NCBI GenBank assembly: GCA_027459675.1
Contig: DAIDHO010000005.1
Span: 1-64,000 of the forward strand
Reading direction: 5' to 3'
DNA: 64,000 nucleotides
Origin: Parachlamydiales bacterium
GTDB lineage: Bacteria > Chlamydiota > Chlamydiia > Chlamydiales > Rhabdochlamydiaceae
Below the pieces are notes generated by a model. It was given only the letters and a program-made list of their open reading frames with translations, was not told the DNA's origin and did not search any database. Positions 43,353 to 53,018 of the stretch are shown here, piece after piece; within the stretch, counting starts at the first letter, position 1, and each line of letters opens with the position of its first letter. The position numbers and the translations under genes were made by a program.

Positions 43353-43946
43353 TTAACTCTGAAGCGCATGTGTAATGAGCTCAGAAAGAGACAGCTCATG
43401 GGGATGAGCCTCTTGGGATTTCTTGACTCTCTTTTGAGCTTCTAAAGGGTGATATCCTAAATGGATCAGAGCAGAAATTGCATCCGAACCCGCCGAACTC
43501 TGAGAAGAATTCAAAGGCATTCTGTTAGAAGAGGAAGGGGAGATGCTTTGAAACTTGTCCTTGAGCTCCATAATTAGCCTTTGGGCAGTTTTTTTACCAA
43601 TTCCTGGGATTTTAGAAAGAAGAAGCGTATTTCCTTCCAAAATGGCCTGTTCGAAATCGTTCACATCGACGTGCCCTAGAATCCCCATAGCAGTTTTAGG
43701 CCCCACCCCACTGACGCTGGTGAGTTGATGAAAAAGATTTTTCTCTTCAAGGGTTAGAAAACCGCATAGAAGATGCTCATTTTCTCGTATAACAGGGGAG
43801 ATATATATCATCATCTCTGATCCCAATGGAGGCAGATGTTGGTACGTTTTCAGAGAAATCTGAACAGCATACCCCAATCCATTCACATCTACAACTGCCT
43901 TGTTGGGAGTCGATTTGACGAGGGTGCCGCGAAAATATTCAAACAT
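43353..43946 (-). CDS. ruvA: Holliday junction helicase subunit RuvA
   Basis: A 197-residue protein that binds Holliday junctions. OB-fold domain at about 1-65, two helix-hairpin-helix motifs, V-S-G-V-G-P-K-T-A (about 75) and I-P-G-I-G-K-K-T-A (about 110), a flexible linker, and a C-terminal domain (about 145-197) that contacts RuvB. Usual length. ruvC lies 350 bp upstream with a repeat copy between. Confidence 0.97.
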   Translation of the reverse strand: MFEYFRGTLVKSTPNKAVVDVNGLGYAVQISLKTYQHLPPLGSEMMIYISPVIRENEHLLCGFLTLEEKNLFHQLTSVSGVGPKTAMGILGHVDVNDFEQAILEGNTLLLSKIPGIGKKTAQRLIMELKDKFQSISPSSSNRMPLNSSQSSAGSDAISALIHLGYHPLEAQKRVKKSQEAHPHELSLSELITHALQS

Positions 43947-43949
43947 GAA

Positions 43950-44165
43950 AGGCCTCTTGCATAAACTACCTTTTGCATAAATAGAACCCTTGCGTAACTA
44001 AAGGGCGTAACTAAAGGTTCGCTGGTTTTAAGAGAGAGGGTGCCGTTTACACCCCATTCCATTCAGGGATTATATCCACTTCTTATATTACACCCAATAG
44101 AGGAATTGAAAACAGACTCAAAAAATCCATAAAATCGACTGAACTTTATTTCAAGCAAGAGGTCT
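43950..44165. repeat. Palindromic MITE-like repeat, decayed long copy R9
   Basis: The left half contains GGCCTCTTGCATAAAC and two TAACTAAAGG blocks. The right half contains AGAGGAATTGAAAACAG, TCCATAAAATCGACTGAAC and AGCAAGAGGTCT. It occupies most of the ruvC-ruvA gap. The rest (44166-44296) shows no gene. Confidence 0.75.
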
Positions 44166-44296
44166 CTTCTTCTTTAAACCTTCCTGCAACCTCCTTAAAA
44201 AAACGACAAGACAAGTGGAATAAAAAGGATCCTCCTAACCATAGAGAATAAAGAACTTAAGACTAGATCGGTTGAATCCATGCAGAGCGAGGTGAA

Positions 44297-44785
44297 TTAG
44301 GATAGTCTCTTGTAATAAGCATGACAGAGCGCAAGCGCAAGCGCATCTGCCGCGTCGTGAGGCTGAGGAGGATGGGTCAATTTAAGCTGTATTTGAATCA
44401 TCTGTTGAACTTGTTCCTTACTTGCAGATCCATGCCCTACAACGGCCAGCTTTGCTTTTGTAGGGGCGTATTCAAACACCTCCACTTTATTCCGAGCAGC
44501 TGCAATCAGTACAGATCCTCTTGCCATTCCTAATTTGAGTGCACTTTGGACATTCTTGTAAACGAATTGCGTTTCTACTGCAATAGCATCGGGTTTAAAC
44601 TTTTCAATTAAGTGTTCGATGGCTTCAAAAATCACTAGATAACGTTCATGGCTTTTGACTGTACGCGGAGGACGGATGGCTCCAAAGTCCAAAGGCTCCC
44701 AAGATCGCTCCTTGGTACGGATAATTCCATAACCGGTGACCTGCGTACCAGGATCAATTCCTAGAATGACTTGATGCTTGCTCAT
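44297..44785 (-). CDS. ruvC: Holliday junction resolvase RuvC
   Basis: A 162-residue nuclease with the four acidic residues in expected places: I-D-P-G (Asp near 10), V-E-T-Q (Glu near 71), and the C-terminal H-D-A-A-D-A-L-A (about 143-150). It cleaves junctions processed by RuvAB. Its start lies 32 nt inside the end of the protease gene. Confidence 0.97.
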   Translation of the reverse strand: MSKHQVILGIDPGTQVTGYGIIRTKERSWEPLDFGAIRPPRTVKSHERYLVIFEAIEHLIEKFKPDAIAVETQFVYKNVQSALKLGMARGSVLIAAARNKVEVFEYAPTKAKLAVVGHGSASKEQVQQMIQIQLKLTHPPQPHDAADALALALCHAYYKRLS

Positions 44786-46697
44786 GACTCAAACTTATCA
44801 TGTCTTTGACAATGTTGACAGCTTCTTGCATTTGAAGGTCATTCATCCCAATATCGAGATCCCCCTCATCTATGTTTTTCAAGAAAAGTTGAAAATTTGG
44901 ATTATGTTCGAGACGATATTGACTGTTTTGCTTGAGAATAGGAAGCATTTGGACCCATTGGGACTCTTTTTTCTGCAGAAAGGGGAGATAATTTTTCTGG
45001 AACCACGCTTTGCTCGATCCCTGAATATCTGTCAGCGGATCAACGTAGGCGGGCTCGATCTGATCGTTTTTAAGTGCATATTCTAAATATCTCTCTCCAA
45101 TATTGTAAGGAGCATAGGCTGTAGGAACATGGATATCAGCTTGCACCCCCTCGATTTGGGTAGAACGTCCCGAAACCGTGTAATACCGTCCAACAGTAAC
45201 TTTAAAATAGGATGATGCAGAAGGATCTGTCACCGTTTGATATTGAATAGAGCCTTTTCCATAGGTGCGGGGATCGCCCACAACAAGCCCGATTCCATAA
45301 TCTTGCAAAGCTTGTGCGACAATTTCTGCTGCAGAAGCCGACATTTTGGAAGTAAGGATGACAAGGGGCCCATCATAATAGACCCTCGGATCGACATTTC
45401 TTAAATATTGAATTTCACCTTGGGCATATTTAGACACGACGACCACCCCACTTGTCATAAAGAGGCCGGAGACTTTCACAGCTTGGCTTAAAAAACCGCC
45501 TAAATTATCGCGCATATCAAAGACAAGCCCATAGACTTTACCTTGCTTTTTCATCCGGCGAAGCGCTTCCCTTACATCTGCTTCACAACTGGGAGTATCC
45601 GCGCTTTCATAGAAAGTAGGGAGGATGATTTTTCCAATGATCCCATCGCCAAACAGCTCTGTGGTAAATTGGACACGTCCCTCATCAAGAAGAATTTTTT
45701 CTCTATGTAATTCAACCGTCACAAAAGATTCTGTATCTCCTGCCCTCCGTTTCAGCCCAAACCCCACTTTTTTTCGGCCATCACCCTTGAGTAAATCGAG
45801 AACCTCTTGGTAGTTACAGTTCGTAATAGAACGCCCATCGATTTCTACTAACAGATCTCCGATAAAAACTTGGCCTGATCGCTCAGCGGGGCCTCCTTTA
45901 ATCAGCTCGACCACTTCTATTCCATCCAGACTTTCACGGAAAGCAATACCGACAACTCCCTCCACCTTCTTTTCTAATGAAGCTCGCATCTCATAAGCTT
46001 CCTCAGGGCTGAAATAGGCTGTATGCGCATCGAGGCTACGGGCCATTGACTTTAAGATATGCAGGGCAAAATAGTGTTCGCTGCTCTGAGCAGGCCTATA
46101 GGTCGATTCAAAGTGGGAAAATCTGTTTTCGAAAAGATGACAGACTTTCTTACGTCGATCCTCTGTCCAAAAATTCGCATCGCCTGACTTATTTTCTAAC
46201 TTAAACAGACGTAAAAGCTGCGCTCTGATTCTTTTTCGAAGCATATCGGGCGTAGGGGCGTACTGATTCGGGTGAGTCTCTTGAAAAGAGACATCGACCG
46301 CCTCTCCTTTTTTGATAAAGTCGGCATAAAATTCTTGACGGCAGGCCTTGGCGCGTTCAATAGCCTTCCCAATCGATACATTGAGAGCCCCATACTCTGG
46401 ATACTCATCAGCGTAATAATGGTTAATAATCTGCTCAATTTGAGAGGAATTAATTTCAAAAAAAGGCTTTAGCTCTGCAAGTGTAAAATAAATTTTTTGG
46501 CTATCAAATTGTTCGATGTAATTTTTAAAAGATCTCTTAACGACAGTAGGGGTCATTTCCCTTATTTCCACGTGATACGTGAACATTTCCTCCATCGAAT
46601 TGCGCACATCTAATAACTTGAGTTGATGAGTATTCGATGCAAACAACGTTTGCATACAAAAAATGAAAAATACAAAAAATCGACCCACCGATGTCAT
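44754..46697 (-). CDS. Tail-specific (C-terminal processing) protease
   Basis: A 647-residue secreted serine protease of the Prc/Tsp family. An N-terminal signal peptide (about 1-20) is followed by a helical domain, a PDZ domain (about 235-320, with G-x-A-E-R-S-G near 262) and the catalytic core with Ser453 in S-A-S-A-A-E and Lys481 in Y-G-K-G-S. In Chlamydia the equivalent (CT441) is a periplasmic protease that also acts on host proteins. Divergent from rpsL; 32-nt overlap with ruvC. Confidence 0.95.
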   Translation of the reverse strand: MTSVGRFFVFFIFCMQTLFASNTHQLKLLDVRNSMEEMFTYHVEIREMTPTVVKRSFKNYIEQFDSQKIYFTLAELKPFFEINSSQIEQIINHYYADEYPEYGALNVSIGKAIERAKACRQEFYADFIKKGEAVDVSFQETHPNQYAPTPDMLRKRIRAQLLRLFKLENKSGDANFWTEDRRKKVCHLFENRFSHFESTYRPAQSSEHYFALHILKSMARSLDAHTAYFSPEEAYEMRASLEKKVEGVVGIAFRESLDGIEVVELIKGGPAERSGQVFIGDLLVEIDGRSITNCNYQEVLDLLKGDGRKKVGFGLKRRAGDTESFVTVELHREKILLDEGRVQFTTELFGDGIIGKIILPTFYESADTPSCEADVREALRRMKKQGKVYGLVFDMRDNLGGFLSQAVKVSGLFMTSGVVVVSKYAQGEIQYLRNVDPRVYYDGPLVILTSKMSASAAEIVAQALQDYGIGLVVGDPRTYGKGSIQYQTVTDPSASSYFKVTVGRYYTVSGRSTQIEGVQADIHVPTAYAPYNIGERYLEYALKNDQIEPAYVDPLTDIQGSSKAWFQKNYLPFLQKKESQWVQMLPILKQNSQYRLEHNPNFQLFLKNIDEGDLDIGMNDLQMQEAVNIVKDMISLSHEQASSHSRN

Positions 46698-46780
46698 ATC
46701 TACCTTGACTAATAAAATACAGAGGTTACATTAAATTGCATCTTCAATTTTTCTCTTGATGGCGTCTCTTTTTCAATCTT

Positions 46781-46809
46781 TTGCAAAAAATCTCCGCCTT
46801 CGTTATAGT
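46781..46809 (+). promoter_or_regulatory. Candidate promoter of the str operon
   Basis: TTGCAA (46781-46786) and TATAGT (46804-46809) at 17-bp spacing. The start of transcription would be near 46816, giving a leader of about 70 nt before rpsL that contains an imperfect inverted repeat (GAAAAAGAAATG with GTTTCTTTTC). Confidence 0.55.
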
Positions 46810-46884
46810 CGTTTTCGAAAAAGAAATGTCTTCCATCGTGTAGGGGCAAAATGTTTCTTTTCAAAATGAATTTAAGGAAAACTG

Positions 46885-47256
46885 ATGCCGACAATTAGCC
46901 AATTAGTCAAAGCAGGACGTGGACGTAAAGAAAAACGTCGAAAGTCTCCTGCCTTGCAACAATGTCCTCAAAAAAGAGGCGTCTGTCTGCAAGTGAAGAC
47001 TAAAACCCCCAAGAAACCGAACTCAGCTCTTCGAAAAGTGGCTTGGGTCCGACTCTCCAACGGTCAAGAAGTAATCGCTTACATTGGGGGAGAAGGACAC
47101 AATCTTCAAGAACATAGCATTGTTCTTGTCCGAGGAGGGCGTGTAAAAGACCTCCCTGGGGTCCGTTACCACATCGTTCGAGGATCATTGGATTGCGCTG
47201 CGGTCAAAGACCGCAAACAAAGCCGATCCAAATACGGAGCCAAAAAGCCTAAATAA
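46885..47256 (+). CDS. rpsL: 30S ribosomal protein S12
   Basis: A 123-residue protein of standard length with [12 protein letters not shown] (about 40-51). The lysines at positions 43 and 44, and the V-K-D-L-P-G stretch near 90, are wild type, so no streptomycin-resistance change is seen. AAGGAAAA precedes the ATG. First gene of the rpsL-rpsG-fusA-rpsJ unit. Confidence 0.98.
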   Translation: MPTISQLVKAGRGRKEKRRKSPALQQCPQKRGVCLQVKTKTPKKPNSALRKVAWVRLSNGQEVIAYIGGEGHNLQEHSIVLVRGGRVKDLPGVRYHIVRGSLDCAAVKDRKQSRSKYGAKKPK

Positions 47257-47278
47257 AGGCGGCTCATAGAGTAATTGG

Positions 47279-47301
47279 GAACAATCTCTATAAGATTGTT
47301 C
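47279..47301 (+). other. Intercistronic hairpin rpsL-rpsG
   Basis: GAACAATCT and AGATTGTTC form a 9-bp stem with a CTATA loop, 23 nt after the rpsL stop. No T-run follows, so it is more likely a processing or translational element than a terminator. Confidence 0.6.
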
Positions 47302-47375
47302 TGGCTTGAATGATCAAGCTTGCTTATCGTACGCGAGAGGCCAGTGAAGAAATTGAAAATAGTAAGGAAAATATC

Positions 47376-47849
47376 ATGTCAAGAAGAAGACGCGCCTTAA
47401 AGCGAACTGTAGACCCCGACCCATTATACAAAAGCCTCGTGCTAGCCAAATTTATTAATAAATTAATGATCAGCGGTAAAAAATCGATTGCTCGCAAAAT
47501 CGTCTACACGGCTCTCGAGCAATTTTCTAAAAAAGTAAAAGCCGAAGATACCCTGGCTGCTTTTGAACAAGCCCTTGAAAACGTAAAACCCACTCTCGAA
47601 GTTAAATCGCGTCGTATTGGAGGCGCTACGTATCAAGTTCCCGTTGAAATTCCAGCTGACAGACGTGCTTCGATGGCCATGAAATGGATCATTCAATTTG
47701 CCCAAGAAAAAGTAGGTCGATCGATGGAAGAAGGACTTTCGCAAGAGCTGGCAGACGCTTTTAATAACCAAGGCTCTGCAATTAAAAAGAAAGATGACAC
47801 ACACAAGATGGCAGAGGCAAATAAAGCTTTTGCTCACTACAAGTGGTAG
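47376..47849 (+). CDS. rpsG: 30S ribosomal protein S7
   Basis: A 157-residue protein. The ATG at 47376 (M-S-R-R-R-R-A) with TAAGGAAA upstream is preferred to an in-frame ATG 66 nt earlier. D-P-x-Y near residue 13, the F-I-N-x-L-M-x-x-G-K-K block and V-E-I-P-x-x-R-R match the family. Primary binder of the 16S 3' domain. Confidence 0.98.
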   Translation: MSRRRRALKRTVDPDPLYKSLVLAKFINKLMISGKKSIARKIVYTALEQFSKKVKAEDTLAAFEQALENVKPTLEVKSRRIGGATYQVPVEIPADRRASMAMKWIIQFAQEKVGRSMEEGLSQELADAFNNQGSAIKKKDDTHKMAEANKAFAHYKW

Positions 47850-47862
47850 GAGTTAAAAGCAC

Positions 47863-49965
47863 ATGGCAAATCCCCTTAACAAACGTCCTAAAACAGATGC
47901 CTTAAAGAATGTCCGTAATATCGGCATCATGGCCCACATTGATGCCGGTAAAACAACCACGACCGAACGTATTCTCTACTATTCGGGACGCGTCCACCGC
48001 ATGGGTGAAGTCCATGAAGGAGCTGCAACAATGGATTTCATGGAGCAAGAGCGTGAGCGTGGAATTACGATCACTTCTGCTTCCACAACTGTCTATTGGA
48101 AAGACAGCAAAATTAATATTATCGATACCCCTGGCCACGTCGACTTCACGATTGAAGTCGAGCGGTCTTTGCGTGTTCTAGACGGCGCCGTAGCTGTGTT
48201 CGATGCGGTAGCAGGCGTACAACCCCAATCTGAGACGGTTTGGAGACAAGCCAATAAATATGGCGTTCCACGTATTGCATTTGTTAACAAGATGGACCGT
48301 ATCGGAGCCGACTACTTCATGGCTGTCGAATCCATGAAAGAAAAACTTGGCGCTAATACCCTAATCGTGCATTGCCCCATCGGATCTGAAGCTGAGTTTA
48401 AAGGAATGGTCGACCTCATTACGATGAAAGCTTATCTCTTCCTAGATGAAACTCTCGGTGCTAAATACGAGGAAGCAGAGATTCCTGCGGATTTGATTGA
48501 TAGATGTAAAGAGCTCCGTCAACTGATGCTCGAAGAGCTTGCAACAGTGGATGAAAATAATGAAGACTTCATGACAAAGGTACTGGAAAATCCAGATAGC
48601 CTGACCGAAGCCGAAATTCATGCGACGATTCGAAAAGGAGTGATCGGGCTTAAGATCAATCCTGTTCTTTGCGGAACTGCTTTTAAAAACAAGGGAATTC
48701 AGCCTCTTCTCGATGCCATTGTCCATTGGATGCCCTCACCCCTTGATCGGGGAGCTGTGAAAGGAATTAATATCAAGACGGGAGAGCCGGAAGAATTTCA
48801 ACCTGATGATGACAGTCCCCTTGCAGCGCTTGCATTCAAAATCATGTCGGACCCTTATGTGGGCCGTCTGACCTTCGTCCGTATTTATTCAGGAACCCTC
48901 TCCAAAGGAACTGCCCTGATCAACACCACGAAAGATAAGCGCGAGCGCGTCTCCCGCCTTCTTGAAATGCATGCGAATCAACGTAAAGACCGAGATGAGT
49001 TTTTTACAGGTGATATTGCAGCATGTATTGGTCTTAAATATACTTCCACCGGTGATACTCTGTGCACAGAAGACCATGAGCTGCTCTTAGAAAAGATGGT
49101 CTTCCCTGACCCCGTGATTTCGATGGCGATTGAACCCAAATCCAAAGCAGATCGTGAAAAACTCGCTCAGGCTCTTTCCTCACTTTCGGAAGAAGACCCC
49201 ACCTTCCGAGTGGCCACCAACGAAGAGACAGGACAAACGATCATCGCAGGAATGGGAGAGCTTCACCTTGAAATTCTCCGAGACCGGATGTTCCGCGAGT
49301 TCTCTGTCGAAGCAAACGTAGGTAAACCAGAAGTAGCCTATAAAGAAACCATTACAATCCCTGGAAAAATCGAGACAAAATATGTCAAACAATCGGGGGG
49401 TCGTGGTCAATATGCCCATGTCTGTCTAGAGATTGAACCGAATGAAAAAGGTAAAGGAAATATCGTTGAGAGCGAAATCGTAGGGGGCGTGATTCCCAAA
49501 GAATATATTCCCGCGGTTATCAAAGGAGTAACCGAAGGTCTTTCGACAGGCGTGCTTGCCGGTTATCCTCTGGTCGACGTCAAAGTTGCCATCGTATACG
49601 GATCGTATCACGAAGTCGATTCGAATGAGATGGCCTTTAAGATTTGTGGATCGATGGCAGTGAAAGACGCTGCACGCAAATGCCAACCTGTCCTTTTAGA
49701 ACCTATTATGAAAGTGGTGGTTACAACGCCCGATCAGTTCATCGGCGATGTGATCGGCGATATCAACCGTCGTCGGGGACGGATCATGAATCAAAATTCA
49801 AATAAATCACTTGTGGAAATTGAATCTGAAATTCCCCTCGCAGAAATGTTCGGATATTCCACTCAACTCCGCTCAATCACTTCCGGGCGCGGCACCTACG
49901 TGATGGAGCCGAGTCATTTCGAAAGAGTACCAAACAAAATCCAAGAAGAAATTACAAAAAAATAA
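47863..49965 (+). CDS. fusA: Elongation factor G
   Basis: A 700-residue translocase GTPase with [10 protein letters not shown] (G1, about 25), R-G-I-T-I (G2 region), D-T-P-G-H-V-D-F (G3, about 88) and N-K-M-D (G4, about 142). Domains II-V are full length, including the A-G-x-G-E-L-H-L-E region near 465. AGGAG lies upstream. Also works with RRF in ribosome recycling. Confidence 0.98.
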   Translation: MANPLNKRPKTDALKNVRNIGIMAHIDAGKTTTTERILYYSGRVHRMGEVHEGAATMDFMEQERERGITITSASTTVYWKDSKINIIDTPGHVDFTIEVERSLRVLDGAVAVFDAVAGVQPQSETVWRQANKYGVPRIAFVNKMDRIGADYFMAVESMKEKLGANTLIVHCPIGSEAEFKGMVDLITMKAYLFLDETLGAKYEEAEIPADLIDRCKELRQLMLEELATVDENNEDFMTKVLENPDSLTEAEIHATIRKGVIGLKINPVLCGTAFKNKGIQPLLDAIVHWMPSPLDRGAVKGINIKTGEPEEFQPDDDSPLAALAFKIMSDPYVGRLTFVRIYSGTLSKGTALINTTKDKRERVSRLLEMHANQRKDRDEFFTGDIAACIGLKYTSTGDTLCTEDHELLLEKMVFPDPVISMAIEPKSKADREKLAQALSSLSEEDPTFRVATNEETGQTIIAGMGELHLEILRDRMFREFSVEANVGKPEVAYKETITIPGKIETKYVKQSGGRGQYAHVCLEIEPNEKGKGNIVESEIVGGVIPKEYIPAVIKGVTEGLSTGVLAGYPLVDVKVAIVYGSYHEVDSNEMAFKICGSMAVKDAARKCQPVLLEPIMKVVVTTPDQFIGDVIGDINRRRGRIMNQNSNKSLVEIESEIPLAEMFGYSTQLRSITSGRGTYVMEPSHFERVPNKIQEEITKK

Positions 49966-49977
49966 GGATATTTATTC

Positions 49978-50295
49978 ATGGCAAAACAATCTCGGCAAAA
50001 AATCCGCATCCGGCTTAAAGGCTACGATCAACGAGTCCTTGATCGTGCAACAGCTGACATCGTTGAAACAGCCAAACGTACAGGGGCACGGATCGCTGGA
50101 CCTATCCCTCTTCCTACAAAGAGGGAAATCTTTACAGTGCTCCGCTCTCCTCACGTCGATCGAAAGTCCCGTGAGCAGTTTGAGATGCGCACCCATATCC
50201 GCATGCTTGATATTTTAAGCCCTACTCCTGAAACGATTGATAAACTTAAAATACTGCCGGTAGCTGCCGGCGTGGATATTAAAATCCGCGCTTAA
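49978..50295 (+). CDS. rpsJ: 30S ribosomal protein S10
   Basis: A 105-residue protein. R-I-R-L-K-G-Y-D (about 11), G-P-I-P-L-P-T-K-R (about 40) and [14 protein letters not shown] (about 57) identify S10. Placed directly after fusA, as in Chlamydia. Confidence 0.98.
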   Translation: MAKQSRQKIRIRLKGYDQRVLDRATADIVETAKRTGARIAGPIPLPTKREIFTVLRSPHVDRKSREQFEMRTHIRMLDILSPTPETIDKLKILPVAAGVDIKIRA

Positions 50296-50336
50296 TACAG
50301 TAATTAAATTTTATTTTTTCATTTCTAGATCGGTTT

Positions 50337-50690
50337 TTAATTGGGGACGTCGTTCGGATCTTCATCATAGATCTCATCGTAAGCAGACGGGAGCTCGTAA
50401 TTCATTCTTTTGGAAACCACTTGTCCATTTTTAATCACTAGAATGTAGTTGTTCTTCTGAGCGGTGGCTCCACCTGCGTTGATTCTCTCGATATAAAGAT
50501 ACTCTTGGGAGCCATCTCTCTTATTTCTGATAGAGTAAGGCTGTCCGTACTTCTCAATCACCTCTTGGGAAGAGGTACCGGTTGAAATTGTATAATAATC
50601 TTGTCGAGTCATCACTTGAGAAGCGCCGCAGCCTGTGAGAAGAGAAAGCGATGAAATAAGGATTATTTTTTTGATGCATATTCTTGCCAT
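50337..50690 (-). CDS. Small lipoprotein with BamE/SmpA-like fold
   Basis: A 117-residue lipoprotein: lipobox L-L-T-G-C with Cys21. The mature part has G-T-S-S-Q-E-V-I-E-K-Y-G-Q-P near residue 38, followed by short strands ending in L-V-I-K-N-G-Q-V-V, a pattern of the SmpA/OmlA (BamE) fold. GAGGAAAAGT precedes the ATG. Role in outer-membrane assembly is possible but unproven. Overlaps the upstream gene by 28 nt. Confidence 0.75.
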   Translation of the reverse strand: MARICIKKIILISSLSLLTGCGASQVMTRQDYYTISTGTSSQEVIEKYGQPYSIRNKRDGSQEYLYIERINAGGATAQKNNYILVIKNGQVVSKRMNYELPSAYDEIYDEDPNDVPN

Positions 50691-51127
50691 ACTTTTCCTC
50701 TAATCACGGTTCTAAGTTGATCTGTAGTTGCATATTCTGCGTGCATGATATAGGAATCATCTGCCTGCTTCTCATATGTCTCAAATCCTTCAAAGCCTAT
50801 CTGAGGAACTCGAAATTCCCACGCAATCAATTGGTCGGTTACAAGCCCTTTTCCTGAGACTTTGCCTATAGAAGGGTTATCGAGTTCTATAGAAAAATTA
50901 CCCGGTGCCAGATCGAAAAAAAGAAGCTGATTGTGCATCATTTCAGACAGTCCTTTAACTTGAATCTGCTGCACACATTCAATCTTCCCATCTCCATCTT
51001 TTTGAGCAATATTCCACTTTGTGTAAAAAGGGAGCTCCTCTTCCACCATGTTAAGTTGAATCTTTCCTTCCCCCAGCCATGTATTAGGCGCCGCAGGAGG
51101 ATTAAAAATAAAAAGATGATTACTCAT
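50663..51127 (-). CDS. Hypothetical protein
   Basis: A 154-residue soluble protein without signal or membrane segments. I do not recognise it. It appears rich in beta strands. It lies between rodA and the lipoprotein on the same strand: the rodA stop directly precedes it, and it overlaps the lipoprotein gene, so the three probably form an operon. Confidence 0.75.
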   Translation of the reverse strand: MSNHLFIFNPPAAPNTWLGEGKIQLNMVEEELPFYTKWNIAQKDGDGKIECVQQIQVKGLSEMMHNQLLFFDLAPGNFSIELDNPSIGKVSGKGLVTDQLIAWEFRVPQIGFEGFETYEKQADDSYIMHAEYATTDQLRTVIRGKVWQEYASKK

Positions 51128-52252
51128 TCAAAACATGAACCTTCGGCTATAAATACTTTGTAAAATCCCCAGGGCCATCATAGAGGAAAAAACAGAAGAT
51201 CCTCCATACGTTACAAGGATAAGTGGCACACCTGTAATGGGCAGAAAACCTACCATCATTCCGATGTTGACGATGACATGCATCGCTAGATAAACAACGA
51301 GACCCACTGACAGAAGCCTACCAAATGTATCCTTAGCTCCAGCTGTAACTTGAAAACTAAAATAAATCAAACCGAAAAAAAAGAGCACAATTAAAAAAAC
51401 TCCTAACAATCCGAATTCTTCGGCATACGCGGCAAAAACTGAATCCGTATGAGCAGCAGGCAACCACTGATGGCCTGAAAATTCACTCTGAAGCCATCCC
51501 GTTCCTGTAAGTCCTCCTAGTCCGATCGCCGTCTGCGCCGCTTTTTGATGATAGGTATGAGGATTGAGCCTTTCATATTGATAATTTTTTATAAATTTTG
51601 TGGCGTAGGGTCTCATCTCTTCATGAGGAAGAATTCCTGTGAACATCAGTGCTACAAAAGTAAACCCGAGAACCCCTAACAAGGCCATCATGCTAACCAC
51701 AGCTCGATGAATCCCTCCTAAGTAGAAAATAACCAGCGCAATGGGATAAAGAACCAGTGCCGTTCCTAAATCAGGCTGTTTTAAAATGAGAAAAAAAGGG
51801 ATAAAAAAAATCAATAACGCTTGGAAAGCAGTCCGTAGACTTCCTACATCTCTCCCCTTTATTTCAATAAAGGTACTCAAGGCCAAAACCATAGTTAACT
51901 TAGCATATTCAGAGGGTTGAAAAGCTCTTTCCATAAAGGGAATCCGATACCAACGGTGAACGTTCTGAATAGGAGCTGTAAAAAAAAGTCCTATTAAAAG
52001 TAAAGTCACTGCAAGATAGAGCACCCATGACCAACTGCGAAGTTTTCGATAGTCAAGACCGACAAAAAAAGAAAAAATTAGCCATCCGACCATGAACCAT
52101 TGGACCTGAGATTTCGCCGTTAAGCTTAAAAGAGTATCCGCATCTGCTCCGCTTGTCATAGACGTGATGACAAGCACTCCAATGCCCATAAGTCCTACGA
52201 TCAAGGGAATCAATCTAAAATCAATCCTACTTAAGTACCGATAATCCCACAT
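51128..52252 (-). CDS. rodA: Rod shape-determining protein RodA (SEDS glycosyltransferase)
   Basis: A 374-residue polytopic membrane protein of the SEDS family, which polymerises peptidoglycan with a class B PBP (here probably the PBP2 at 20573). Conserved elements: R-A-F-Q-P-S-E-Y-A-K (about 115), K-Q-P-D-L-G-T-A (about 160), H-T-D-S-V-F-A-A-Y-A-E-E-F-G (about 280) and G-V-P-L-I-L-V-T-Y-G-G-S-S (about 345). Ten or so membrane segments. Divergent from birA with no room for separate promoters of usual size. Confidence 0.95.
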   Translation of the reverse strand: MWDYRYLSRIDFRLIPLIVGLMGIGVLVITSMTSGADADTLLSLTAKSQVQWFMVGWLIFSFFVGLDYRKLRSWSWVLYLAVTLLLIGLFFTAPIQNVHRWYRIPFMERAFQPSEYAKLTMVLALSTFIEIKGRDVGSLRTAFQALLIFFIPFFLILKQPDLGTALVLYPIALVIFYLGGIHRAVVSMMALLGVLGFTFVALMFTGILPHEEMRPYATKFIKNYQYERLNPHTYHQKAAQTAIGLGGLTGTGWLQSEFSGHQWLPAAHTDSVFAAYAEEFGLLGVFLIVLFFFGLIYFSFQVTAGAKDTFGRLLSVGLVVYLAMHVIVNIGMMVGFLPITGVPLILVTYGGSSVFSSMMALGILQSIYSRRFMF

Positions 52253-52292
52253 AATGATTTGGAGAATACTCGAAACCCGATATTCTGAGGTT

Positions 52293-53018
52293 ATGAAAGT
52301 TGATTTTATTCAATTGGCCACGGTCGATTCGACGAATACGTGGGCCAAAAGAAATGCTCCTACCTTCAACCCTTTTCATCTGACCTGCATCACCTCTGAG
52401 GAACAAACGGCAGGGCGAGCTCGACAACTCAAAAAATGGATTTCTCCGAAAGGAGCTAATCTTTACATGACAGTCTACTTGGTCATCCCTGAAAACGCCT
52501 CCTATCAATCCAACCTGGGCCAAATCATGGCACTGTCTGCGGCTGATCTCTTGCTGGAGATGAAAGTTCCTACTGAAATCAAATGGCCGAATGATCTTTT
52601 GGTACACCAGAAAAAAATGGGCGGCATTTTAACGGAAACTGTCTCTTGCAAAAACTCAGTTGGGATGGCCATTGGCATAGGGTTGAATGTCAATATGCCA
52701 GAAGATATTTTAAAAACCATCGACCAACCGGCAACTTCCCTTCATCTGGTTCTTCATAAGACGCTCCAGCCCGCATCACTTGTAAAGCCCCTTCTACAAC
52801 TCTTTATCTCCCACTTCTCTACGCTCCAAACCCAAGGATTTGCTCCCTTTCAGACACGCTTTCAAAAACTACTGGCCTATAAAGGGCGGACTATTACCGT
52901 TCACATGCCAGGGAAGGTTATTGAAGGGACTTGCGATTCGATTACTTCAGATGGACGACTCAAACTCCTCCTTCCAGCTGGAAACTTTATTTCCCTATCT
53001 GTGGGAGAAATCATTTAG
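52293..53018 (+). CDS. birA: Biotin-protein ligase, without DNA-binding domain
   Basis: A 241-residue enzyme attaching biotin to acetyl-CoA carboxylase. The ATG at 52293 has GAGG just upstream; the earlier in-frame ATG at 52254 would leave no room for an RBS beside the divergent rodA start. Motifs: D-S-T-N-T (about 11), Q-T-A-G-R-A-R-Q (usually GRGR, about 38) and K-W-P-N-D-L-L (about 90). There is no N-terminal helix-turn-helix, so it cannot be a BirA-type repressor. Confidence 0.93.
   Translation: MKVDFIQLATVDSTNTWAKRNAPTFNPFHLTCITSEEQTAGRARQLKKWISPKGANLYMTVYLVIPENASYQSNLGQIMALSAADLLLEMKVPTEIKWPNDLLVHQKKMGGILTETVSCKNSVGMAIGIGLNVNMPEDILKTIDQPATSLHLVLHKTLQPASLVKPLLQLFISHFSTLQTQGFAPFQTRFQKLLAYKGRTITVHMPGKVIEGTCDSITSDGRLKLLLPAGNFISLSVGEII

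Noticed and set aside
43353-43946. Repeat element R8 as part of ruvA or mnmE
   Set aside because: Both proteins have standard lengths and end or start outside the repeat.
46885-47256. Possible streptomycin-resistance allele of rpsL
   Set aside because: The lysines at the resistance positions are the normal ones.
47310-47375. Upstream start of rpsG
   Set aside because: The added 22 residues are not part of S7, and the hairpin at 47279-47301 and TAAGGAAA site favour the ATG at 47376.
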